Assembly (NCBI GenBank): GCA_023614405.1
Contig: JAJUPC010000235.1
Location: 62,001-126,000 of the forward strand
Source: Avena insularis
Taxonomy: Eukaryota; Streptophyta; Magnoliopsida; Poales; Poaceae
Length of the DNA: 64,000 bases
Direction of reading: 5' to 3'
The notes below the pieces were generated by a model. That model did not search any database. It was given only the letters and a program-made list of their open reading frames with translations, and was not told where the DNA came from. Position 1 is the first letter of the stretch; every line of letters begins with the position of its first letter. This document shows positions 35,073-45,045 of this stretch, one piece after another. The position numbers were made by a program, and so were the translations under genes.

Positions 35073-35402
35073 TGTTATATGTTGATCCAAATTATACAAA
35101 GTAAAGGCCAACTTCTGACGGAGCGGAGCGAGGCCCATCACTAGAGGCTTGGGCCGATACGGATCATCGAAGACCTAGGTTTCCACCACTATATAAACCT
35201 CTTGTAAGCCGCCGGCTAGGATAAGTTGCATCTGTGAAATCCCCAGCATTATGTAAACACTCCCCATATAGTGAAGTTCTGGTGGCTGGCGCCAGTGGTT
35301 TTTCCCTCTCTTTGTTTGATAGGGTTTTCCACGTTAAATCTGTGCCCCCTTTGCTATGATTTTATTTTTGTTCTTCGTTATTTGATTGTCGCAAAGCTAA
35401 CT
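35073..35402 (+). repeat. Solo LTR of copia element G inside F
   Basis: 330 bp, TGTTATATG ... GCTAACT, colinear with 29235-29564 (last base CT instead of CA). Flanks ATAAT (35068-35072) and ATATT (35403-35407) give a 4/5 target duplication. TATA box at 35190-35197. It lacks any internal region. Confidence 0.88.
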
Positions 35403-36062
35403 ATATTGTTATCAATGAATAGATCGGTCACTATTTTCACTGTGTATGGGTGTGCTAATGGAAGGAAATGGGCATATTTTGTGAGTCGATCGACCATAAC
35501 TAATATGACATCCTTACCTTTAGACTTGGGAAGACCCTCCACGAATTCCAAACTGATCTCTGTCGACTTGGCTCTAGGCATGCTCAATGGATCCAGTAAG
35601 CCAGGGTATTGGAGCTTTTCTATTTTGGAAATCTGGCAGACAGGCATTCTGCAATGTTCTTAGTCACATATTGTTTGAGTTTTGGCCAGTAAAAAGTCTG
35701 CCTGAGTTTGTAATAGGTTACTCTCGTGCCTGAATGCCCACCCATCACAGAGGACTGGAATGAATCGAATATTCGTTTCTTGAGGTCAGAGGATGAGCCA
35801 ATGTAGATGCGTCCTTTGTATCTCAACACTCCAGATTGTGTTAAGTAATGAATATGACTAGAGGGGTTGGTAGTAACCTCTTGCAGCAGTTTGGTGCATT
35901 CTTGGTCCCCGATATATGACTGTGTAATATCCTTTGCCCAAGAAGGAACAACAACTGATAAAGCTTGGCAAGGAATTGGCTCAAGTTCTTGCTCACTGGG
36001 ATGATATTGTCTAGAGAGAGCATCTGCAGCTGTGTTCTTAGTTCCCCTTTTATATTGAATGG
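35403..36062 (-). pseudogene. RNase H tail and integrase N-terminal part of F
   Basis: From right to left the frames read KNTAADALSR (end of RNase H, near 36020), GVLRYKGRIYIG, the HHCC region (GGHSGTRVTYYKLRQTFYW ... then the Cys pair disturbed by a frame change near 35640), and the integrase core EFVEGLPKSKGKDVILV with the following VDRLTKYAHFLPL. At 35403 the copia LTR interrupts after TDLFIDN. Frame changes at about 35640 and 35840 inactivate it. Confidence 0.82.
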
Positions 36063-36067
36063 AGAAG

Positions 36068-37460
36068 TGATACGTTGCTAACGTATCTATAATTTTTCAT
36101 GTTCCATGCTTGGTTTTTATCTACTTTCTTATGTTTTGTCCACACTTTGGAGTATTTTTATACACTTTCTGGGACTAACCTATTAACAAGATGTCATAGT
36201 GCCAGTTGCCTGTTTTCTGCTGTTTTTGGTTCCATAAAAGTCAGAAAATCAATATTCTCGGAATTGGACCGGACAAAAGCCAAAGTCGATATTTTACCGG
36301 AAGACTCACGGAGCTAAAAGACAAGGTGGCCACACCACCCCTTGGCGTGGGCAGCCTAGGCCGCGCCAGGGCATGGTGTGGGCCCCCTAGCTGCCCACCG
36401 ACCTAGCCTCTTCGCCTATAAGATGCCTCCTGACGCAAAAACCCTAAATCGAACAGTCTCCAGCCACGAAAAGTTCCGCAGCACCGTCGCCACTGAAGGG
36501 GAGATTCGGGGGACAGAAAGTCTCTGTTCCGACACCCTGCCGGGATGGGGAATTGCCCCTGAAGCCATCTCCATCGATCTCTACCACCATCTCCATCACC
36601 GTTGCTGATTCCCATGATAAGGAGGGAGAAGTTCTCTCTCGAGGATAAGGGCTCTACCGGTAGCTATGTGTTCATCTCTCTCTCTATGCATGATCATATT
36701 GTGATCATGAGCTTTGTAATCAAGTAGATCTACCTTGCTACTCAAGTGCTTTAATAGATCTCTGCTCTCCCCATGTGTGTGAAAGTAACAGCGTGCACAC
36801 CATGGTGGCACTTAGGCTAGAGATTATAAATACTTGTTATGAGTTATATTTGGAGTTGGATGTCTCTATGAAATTGTGGTGTTTGTTGGAACCATCTAGA
36901 GCTCAAGGTGACAGTGTGGGGTTACCTAGATGGGAAAAGCAAACTTTGAGGAGTGATGTTATAGCCCTACCATGGATTAGAGTGTCCAACCGGAGAGTAG
37001 TTCAGAGTAGTATCATAAAGATAAGATATTTATATGAGAGTGTTCACTAGTGAAAGTATGATCCCTAGGCCTTGTTTCTAAACATTGAAACACCATTTGC
37101 AACTAGATCTATTACATGTTTGCTTGTTGCTATCTTTATTTCAGTTTTCCTTTAGTCTCTTCCACGCCATCAAGCTCTTTTCTGGCGCTATTGTCTTATA
37201 TCCATACCACTTGTATTTTACTATCTCTTCGCCGAACTAGTGCACCTATACACCTAACAAGTGTATTGGGTGTGTTGGGGACACAAGAGACTTCTTGTAT
37301 CTTGATTGCAGGGTTGCTTGAGAGGGATACCTTTGACCACTTCCTCCCTGAGTTCGATAAACCTTGGGTAATCCACTTAAGGGAAACTTGCTGTTGTTCT
37401 ACAAACATCTACACTTGGAGGCCCAACACTGTCTACAAGAATATAAGTGCGTAGACATCA
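36068..37460 (+). repeat. 5' LTR of A (1393 bp)
   Basis: TGATACGTTGC ... AGACATCA, followed by a 10-bp spacer and the PBS. Colinear with the 3' LTR fragment 59367-60097 and with the D LTR. TATA box TATAAGAT at 36417-36424. No gene inside. Confidence 0.9.
36417..36424 (+). promoter_or_regulatory. TATA box of the A 5' LTR
   Basis: CTTCGCCTATAAGATGCC, conserved in the A 3' LTR (59732-59739) and, in reverse, in D (23681-23690). Confidence 0.6.
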
Positions 37461-37470
37461 ACCTATTTTC

Positions 37471-37488
37471 TGGCGCCGTTGCCGGGGA
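37471..37488 (+). other. Primer binding site of A (tRNA-Asp)
   Basis: TGGCGCCGTTGCCGGGGA, complementary to the 18 terminal bases of plant tRNA-Asp. Confidence 0.92.
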
Positions 37489-37594
37489 GGTAAGGTAAAA
37501 GGTACTCACATCCTCCGGTGTCAGTGCTCGAAGTTATTTCCTTTAGATTCTGCAATTTTGTCTTTTTGTTTCTTGTTTTCACTAGTTAGGCTTA

Positions 37595-38392
37595 ATGGAA
37601 AACAACAACAAAATTAGAGAGCTTTATAGCATTTATCTTGAGTTAGGACATGAAGTGTTTGAATAGAAAATTAAAAAACCTATGGAACTTTATTTGCATG
37701 CTAATAGCAATGTTATTAGTATGAATTCTCTGGACACCATTATTGCTAATGCTATGGAAAAGTCTAAGCTTGGGGAAGCTGGTTTTGATGAGCATGATAT
37801 TTTTTGTCCCCCAAACATGGAGGATAAAATTTACTTTGATGATACTATGCCTCCAATATATGATGATTACAATGATGAATATGATATTTTCAGTCCACCT
37901 ACTATTGAGGAGAAAATTAATTATGATTACAATATGCCTCCTATATTTGATGATTATGGTGATGAGAATAATAATGATAGCTATTTTGTTGAATTTGCTC
38001 CCACTATGATTAATAAGAATGACTATTCTTATAGGGAGAGTAATAACTATTTTATGCATGTGGCTCATGATAAGAATGTTTTATGTGACATTTATATTGT
38101 TAATTTTATTCATTATGCTACTAAAAGTTATTATGAGAGAGGGAAACATGGTTTTATGCATCTCAACAATATTAAGTTTCCCCTCTTTATGTTGAAAATT
38201 TTGAAGTTGCACTTGTTTTGCTTTCCTATGCTTGCTGCTTTGTGCTTTCATGACTTGTTTATTTACAAGATTCGTATGCATAGGAAGTGGGTTAGACTTA
38301 AATGTGCTTTGAATTTGCTTCTTGATGCTCTCTTTTACTTCAATTCATATTTCCTATGTGAGCATCTTCTCAAACTATCATGCCTAACTTAA
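37595..38392 (+). pseudogene. Acidic repeat ORF of element A (gag position), one amber codon
   Basis: The ATG at 37595 starts MENNNKIRELYSIYLELGH and meets an amber at 37664-37666. The same frame then stays open through an ATG at 37682 to 38392 (236 codons). Residues counted from 37682: a leader of about 35, then two tandem acidic repeats of about 29 residues with the consensus (D/Y)IF.PP...(D/E)KI..D..MPPI(Y/F)DDY.DE, an Asn/Tyr-rich middle, and a hydrophobic C-terminal third that may not be a genuine segment. The C-terminus is created by a deletion that removed the protease relic still present in D. It has no zinc knuckle. It occupies the gag position of the family; function unknown. The shared segment with D is CD.Y.V...ERGK.G. 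Confidence 0.6.
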
Positions 38393-38929
38393 AGGCGTTA
38401 AAGAAAAGTACTTATTGGGAGATAACCCAAAAGTTTTAGATGAGCCTTGGAAGTTATTACCTCTGTAATAACCGCTCCTTATCCTTTTTATTTGCTTTTT
38501 GTGCCAAGAGTAACCTCTAATGAGAGAGAAGTAATGCTTGGTAGACTTGCTGTCCCGAAACAGATTTTTGTGCTTCACCGTAAAAATACGTGTAAAATCT
38601 CTGTACGTCGTTTTGAGGCATGCATTTTTGTGCTTCTGCCCCAGGTTGTTATCTAACTTTCATTAGTTCAACACTTTTCGATTTGAGCAACAGAAGGTCT
38701 TCGAAAAAATTGATTTTCCTTGTTGATTCCTTTTTGAGTTCTCTTTGGGGAATTGAGATTTTTGAGGGAAGTGCTACAGTAGCTTGTGTTTTAATGGAAG
38801 TTTTATTGGTGTTGAAACTGAATCCAAAGACTTATTATCTTGAGTGCACTAACGTTGCTAATAAAGATTGTGTGCAGTTTTGTATGAAGGAAAATTTTCA
38901 GGTGTATGGAGAGAATGATGTAATGAGAT
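38393..38929 (+). other. Internal non-coding sequence of A before the B insertion
   Basis: Aligns with D from about 1740 down to 1165. No convincing ORF; the frame 38620-38934 is short and runs into B. The last five bases GAGAT (38925-38929) are the left target duplication of B. Confidence 0.7.
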
Positions 38930-40176
38930 TGTAACATCCCAAAACTTCAATCCAAGGTTATCATGATCAAATCATCCAAAATGGGGTTAACAAAAACTTT
39001 TCCAAATTTAAAATGAAAGCATTCATATATGTGTGCATTTAAAATAGGAGTTGTTTGAATTGCCATGATTGATTGATCCAATGCTTGTAAAATGTTTCTT
39101 AGGTGATTTAAACATCATCTACATCATTCCCAAACTTTTCCTAAAGAAAATCAAATCAAAAAGAATTAAAAAGGAGGAATGGTCATTTTGGCAAATTTAA
39201 CTCCCATGCCTACTTTGGCTATTCCTAGTACTCAAAACTTAACCGAAACAATTCTTGATCTTTGCACCCCTTGCTAGTACACATAATGAGGTACCAAGGC
39301 CCACCTTTGGATCTGCTAAAAACATTCTGTTAACTATTTTAAATGACAGTTTAAAATTGAATCTAATGCATAAGCATAGATCACCCCTATTTCAAAAACC
39401 ATCTATTTGAGCTCCACTTTGAAAACCCTTACAACCAGAGACTACCTAGCACTAGTGGAGATCACTCAAAAATTTTGAAACCAAAATTCAAAACTTGTTC
39501 TCTTTCGGCCATTTCATCAAACACCTTGCTGGCAAGATAATATTGGCCTAACTAATACTGTTTTGGGTTGATTTTTGTCTAGCCATTGCAATTTTCTTTG
39601 ATCATCTTGTCCCCCTCAAGCCTGACCAGACCAACCCCAGTCTCTTCCCTACCCCTAGTCAAGACCTTTGCCATGCCGAGCCCTCTCTCACGCCGTGCAC
39701 TTTCGCAGCAGCCCTCTCCAACCCATCTCGCCATGTCTAGTACACTGCTAGTGGTCCACCTCCACCGCCCAACCAGCCCCAGGCCAGAGACAGAGGGCAG
39801 AGCGGCCAGGAATCGCCGCTCCCGGAACTTGTCGAGCATGCCGATGCCGCCCCCAGAGCGCGCTCTATCCCCGCTCACACAGACCGCCCCTTGGCAGCAG
39901 CCCGCGCCCGCTGCTCCGCCTCGACCTGGAGAACACCCCAGACACCCCCGCTGGCTGCTCGCCTCACAGCCACCGCTCGTTGTGGAGACCGCCGCCTCTG
40001 CCTCTCAGAGCGCCACCTCGCCCAGACCGAAGGCCACTGCCCCTACGGTCGCATTCAAGTTCTAGAGCACCGCCAGGGAACCGCCCATCGATCGCCACCC
40101 CTATCCATGCCTCTACCCCGTCGTAGCCATGTCGCCACCGTCGACTACCCATCCCGCTCGGTCTCACCATCGGGCC

Positions 40177-40184
40177 TATAAAGG
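40177..40184 (+). promoter_or_regulatory. TATA box of the B 5' LTR
   Basis: GGCCTATAAAGGGAGCCC; the 3' LTR has TATAAAAG at 54571-54578 in the same context. Confidence 0.65.
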
Positions 40185-42224
40185 GAGCCCTCCCCAGCCT
40201 CTTCTCTCCATACCATTCCACTCCCCTCACCTCTCTGAACCTCACCCACCTCTCGCCGGAGCAAAGGGAGCAGCAGCTCACCGGAATTGGAGCCGGAGCA
40301 GCCGGAGCAGGAGGAGAAGGGAGTCGTTGATTGCGACCACCCCAAGCTCCGCCAAGCTCGCCTCGCCTGCTGCCGTCTTCCACGTCGTTTGCCGCCTCGC
40401 CCACCTGGAGCCTGCACGCCCCAGAGACCCCCACCAAGCCGCTAGGGTTCGAGTCACGGCGACTGTCGTTAGGCCGACGCATTTACCCTTAGCCATAGAT
40501 TCCTATTCTAATCGCACGACCCACAGCACGTGTACCGTTTCGCGTTTTAAGTGCCGCTGACACGCGGGACCCTCCTGTCAGCCGAGCCCCACGCCGCGAA
40601 GTACCACTGGGCCGGCCCATTTCTTTTCCCGTGATAGCCCACCTATTCAAATCTAGATTTTTCTTTTTAGTTTGAATCTAGTTTCTGTCCCCTGGTTTGA
40701 AAATCAATTCAGAGAGTTTTAGAAATCCAAATTGCATGAAACTAATTTTGTCTGAAAGGTATTAAAATGATCTATCCAATCCCGTTGGATTTAATTCAAT
40801 TAGAGTTATAGATCTGTCCTAATAAAAATAAGAAGACAGAAGCTTTTGCAACTTGCAACATTTTTATAAAATCAACCAAGTTAGCTTTTGAGTTGATTCC
40901 AACTCTCAAAAATCACATTTCATCATATCTATCTAAATATGTAATAATATTAAGTTTTACATGCAGTGACTTTGTACTAGTACCAAAATAATGCTATATA
41001 GGCATTTCTAGTCACTTTAAATCATTAAATAATGAACTTAAACCAAAGTAATATTGATCCAACCCTTAAATCTCATTCCCCGATGTTAAAATACGTGTTG
41101 AGGACATGCGTCCACATGATCCCATATTTTGGTGGTGAATATTAAATTTTAGTTAATATTTCAATGAGTAGAAATTACTTTTCTAAAATAAAAAGGATGA
41201 AACTATTGAAATTAAACTTGTGATGCTTGTGATGATAATAGATCATCAATTGTGTGTCTTAGAATGCTATCAATCCTAGTTAAGTATTGTTTGGTGATTG
41301 TCTACTCCGTATGTATTGTTATAGAAGATAGTACCGACCAAGCTTACGAGGAGGAGGAGTGCTATCAAGACGAAGACGAAGAAAACTTCAACCACTGCAC
41401 CAACCAAGGCAAGCTATTATTGGCAAGCTAACCCTTGCAAAACACACTTTAGCAAGCCACCATTAACAGTACAAGCTACCCTTAGCAAACTAGAATCAAA
41501 CTAGATGGTTTAGCAAAGATGCCATAAGCATGCTTTGATCACACCCCCCTTTAACTACTAGTACCCCAAGTCTTACTTACAAGTTTTACTCCCCTTAGTA
41601 CACAAAGTTCTTTAATTGTTTTGAAGGTAGCATAAAAAGTATAAAACTTGACCTACTTAGAAACCTTTAGATGTCATTCTATGGCATGAGATTGATCGCA
41701 TCCTTCCACCTTAGTTAACACTCTTAACTTAGTATTATAGAGTAGATCAAAAACTTGAGTCACTTTAGATGGGAACACTTGGTGAAAATGAATTATGAAA
41801 ACCTTGGAATGATGAGTCATTCTATTGAGATGTTTTGACATGTGTTGAGAAACACAACTGGTTTATGATGATGAAAATGATGAGGCATGAGCCTTAACCC
41901 TTTTATAAAACTGATGGTTGGATTCGGATGCGATACCATTCCAAATTTACTGCATAAACCACATTACCTGAATTGGGTAAGGCTTAGCTGGAAATTTATA
42001 TGCATTAGTATTAGTTCCCTCACGGGAGAGGTTTGAGCTGAGGCTACCTCTCAATGATGTCCACCTATGCAGTGCCCAAGATGACTGATGGTCATGGTTG
42101 GGAGGCCATGCTCATAGGAGAGGTGCTTATACTAGGGTGTGTAAAGGGAAGGTTATGTTTGATTATCTCCATACTAAGTATGATGATTCAGGGTTACCCC
42201 TGACAGATGTATTGAATCTTGTGG

Positions 42225-42294
42225 TGAAAGTGTACCACCTCTGCAGAGTGTCAAACTATTCGAATAGCCGCGTCCGCGGTTATGGACAGTTGGA
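42225..42294 (+). other. Conserved LTR module with 12-bp palindrome and GTCCGCGGTTATGGAC (B copy)
   Basis: GTGAAAGTGTACCACCTCTGCAGAGTGTC, then the perfect palindrome CTATTCGAATAG (42256-42267), then GCCGCGTCCGCGGTTATGGAC. The same order occurs on the minus strand in E (60801-60880). The C-family LTRs share the outer parts but lack the palindrome. The 3' LTR copy of B (about 56640) is eroded at its CpG sites. Confidence 0.6.
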
Positions 42295-42893
42295 ATGGCC
42301 ATACTGTTTCATTGTCAGATGTTTTCTAAATAACTTGAAATAAAGGATGAACTTTGACTTGACCACAACAGGGTTGTGTTGATGATAATAGCTTCCCAAC
42401 TTAAGTGATTCTAGAACTTTACTTTATCTTTCTTTGCTTCTGAACTCAGCTTAGGTTTCAAACTTAACTTGATAGTTAAACTTAGATTTAGCACTTTGAC
42501 TTAGAACTATAGTACATGTTAATAGTAGTTTGCGAGTACTTAAAGAGTACTCATGGCTTTTGTCCCTGGCTATTATCATGGCCAGACTATGTAGGAGATT
42601 ATCAAGAGGATGGTCAGCAGGGCGGCTATGATAACTAGGACTATCTGCCTTCGTCAGCATTGTCTGTGCCCCTGAAGATGGACCCCACTGCTACGCTTAT
42701 CTTTTATTTCCGTTGCTTGTTGTATTAAAGACTGGATCATGAGATCCTTATTTGTGTAGAACCTTATGTATGGTTTGTAATGGATGATGTACAGTGATAT
42801 CCAATCCGTTATGTCTCGCAAAGATGGTAATCCTGGGATTGCGAGGTATGGCATAACGGGCATCTGGGATTAAAAATCCGGGTGTTGACAAGT

Positions 42894-42907
42894 TGGTATC
42901 AGAGCCA
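42894..42907 (+). other. Primer binding site of B (initiator Met tRNA)
   Basis: TGGTATCAGAGCCA, three bases after the LTR end. Confidence 0.93.
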
Positions 42908-44251
42908 TCCTGACCATAGGAGACCCTAGTTAGAATGGATGTTCAAACAAAACTTAGTTTCAAAACCAAGGTGAGTATTTCTGAAAAACTATTTCCCCTC
43001 TTACCCTTGTGAACTCATTCTTTCTCAAAAATTCATGTTCCTCAAAATTCTTACATTACTACTTAAAATTTGACACACTTGATGTAGCATCCCAATTGTC
43101 TAACAATTTCAATGCTACTAGCCTAGTCTATATACATGCTACTTTCTACATATAATTGTTGCATCATAATTATATCATGCTCATGTCATCATGCCACCTT
43201 GCATTTGAGCATCATATAAAACCTTTTTGTTTTGGTTCTTCTCTCATATGCATTATTAATTGTATTTGCCTCTTGATATTGTATTTGGTTCTTGATATAT
43301 TGTTTCAATGCCCAAGTAGAGTTGGGGGCATATCTCTTATTAACTCCACCACCTTTTTCTTTCACCACCTTATAATTCCACCATCCAACTAAATATGAGC
43401 TTGGCACTTATTGGTTTTACCTCTAGCTCATGTGGGTTGGGATGGATCCATTTCTTTTCCACATGCTCTCATCTTGGCATCATTTTGTTTTCACATTATT
43501 GATATATGAGAGCCACATGGCCACCTTTTTATGCCTTGTGAGTGGGACCCTTTCTCCTAGCTTCCATATGGTTTATTATGGAATTATGCTCATGATGGGA
43601 TAGTTTTGGGACTATTGAGCATCTAGTGGCACATACACACTAGCAAGTCCCATTTCTATTCAAACATGGTCATCTCCATCTATTCCACATGGGGCATCCT
43701 TTTTAATTCTTTTTGCTTGGCTTTTATTCCAATTTTGGGAATGCATAATAATAATGCCATGTAATAATATTGTTTTCACAAGAATCAACATGGTATTAAA
43801 TATTTTTGCATGGACCATGCAAGTGCCACCTTTTCTAGTATTTGGTTTTATTTGAATCTTGAGTGGACCATCATCTATCTCCTTCTCTCCTTCTCTTTGG
43901 CTTGATCTAGTTGTCTTGCAAAAATCCATCATCACCACCTCATCTCTCTCTCTCTCCCTCCTTTTAGCTTGATCTTATTTGATCATGCTTAAACCATCTC
44001 ACCCCTCCTTACCTTGTCTAGATCTAGATGGAGCTTGGCATGTGCTTGCTTGGTTTTGTCATAAGAGGACACCCCACCTAATCTAAAACAAACCCTAGTC
44101 CCTCTCTACCCTAATCACCATACCCCTCTCTCCAAAAACTCTAAACCATGACCTAACCTAGCTACCACCACATCTCTCTCTCGGCCCCCCTCTTCTCTCT
44201 ACCTAGCTGGCCCCACCTGTCACCCTGGACCCACCTAGCTACCCCCACACA

Positions 44252-44297
44252 AACCCTAACCCGAGCCTAGCTCTAACCCTAACCCGAGCCTAGCTCT
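44252..44297 (+). repeat. 23-bp tandem repeat x2 in C3
   Basis: AACCCTAACCCGAGCCTAGCTCT repeated twice, followed by a third partial unit. Contains telomere-like AACCCTAACCC but is not a telomeric array. Confidence 0.8.
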
Positions 44298-44992
44298 AAC
44301 CCTACCCGAGCCTCTCCTCTCTCTCCCTCTAGCTCTCTCTGCATGCAGGCCCCACCAGCCCGACCCTGATCTACCCCTCCTCCTTACCCCACCTGCAGCC
44401 CCTGCCACCTGCCTGGCAGAAGAGCACGTGAGGAGGTGGAGAAAAGGTGGCCGAGGCCACCTTTATCCCCAGCTGCTCCCACATGGCAACCACGGCACAG
44501 CCCCCTCTCGGCTACCTACCACCACCACCCCACAACCTCTCTGCCTCGCTAGATCCAGCCCCAGCGCCCCTGCTCCCTCTCCTCTCTTCTCCACCACCGT
44601 CTACCCCCAAACGCCGGTCACCGTCGGCCTCTACTCCGTCCCGACGATCCGGTCAAGATGGCCGGTGGAGTGCCCTGGAAGACCGAGGAGGCTCCCCTCG
44701 TCACCACAGTGCACGGAGCCGGGAGAGGAGCACCCGGCCAGCCGGTGCAGTAGCGAGGCCGCAAACCCTAACCTCGCAGTCTGTTTGCGTCCTCGTCGAT
44801 CGCCAGCGTCCCAAGCCGATCCTCCACCGCCGACCAACTCTCGGTGAGCTCCCCAACCCCCCAGACATCCTCGTCCTCGCCGTCTCGCCCTGGCCTCGCC
44901 GGACTTTCCGTCGAACGGCCTCCATGACGCCGCTTTCGTTCTGCTTGCTCGCTCCGCTTAGCCCATATCTAGGGCGCTGACCCTCTAGCACC

Positions 44993-45045
44993 TAGCCCAC
45001 TAGCTGGCCAACCGCCTCGTCTGTGCCCAGTCGCAGTTCGAGCCC
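44993..45045 (+). other. tRNA-like segment with A- and B-box spacing in C3
   Basis: TAGCCCACTAGCTGG (A-box-like) and AGTTCGAGCCC (9/11 of the B-box) start 42 bp apart, close to a real tRNA. No full cloverleaf can be drawn with confidence. Confidence 0.35.

Larger units (their letters stand above)
33751..36062 (-). mobile_element. Element F, second copy: Reina-like chromovirus, interrupted by a G solo LTR and cut by element A
   Basis: Minus strand: RNase H tail and integrase N-terminus (36062-35403), then a 330-bp copia solo LTR, then integrase core to chromodomain (35072-34165), polypurine tract and LTR (34140-33751). The remainder of pol, gag and the 5' LTR lie beyond element A, off-window. 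The two halves of the integrase join across the solo LTR, showing that G landed in the pol gene. Confidence 0.85.
38930..42890 (+). repeat. 5' LTR of B (3961 bp)
   Basis: TGTAACATCCCAAAAC ... CCGGGTGTTGACA. TATA box TATAAAGG at 40177-40184 follows a GC-rich block (39600-40170) with spurious proline-rich frames. The 2.7 kb downstream of the TATA box are transcribed leader/R-U5 and hold no gene. Confidence 0.92.

Noticed and set aside
28328..35141. Copia element that captured gypsy integrase sequence into both of its ends
   Set aside because: The gypsy integrase reading continues across the solo LTR (35072 to 35403), showing that copia inserted into gypsy; duplication explains the two copies better than capture.
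34212..35141. 309-codon ORF as a complete gene
   Set aside because: Its first 23 codons come from the copia solo LTR and its stop is a mutated Trp codon; it is a fragment of the F polyprotein.
44252..44297. Interstitial telomere repeat
   Set aside because: AACCCTAACCC occurs only within a 23-bp unit present twice; similar ACCCTA words are frequent in this CT-rich LTR block.
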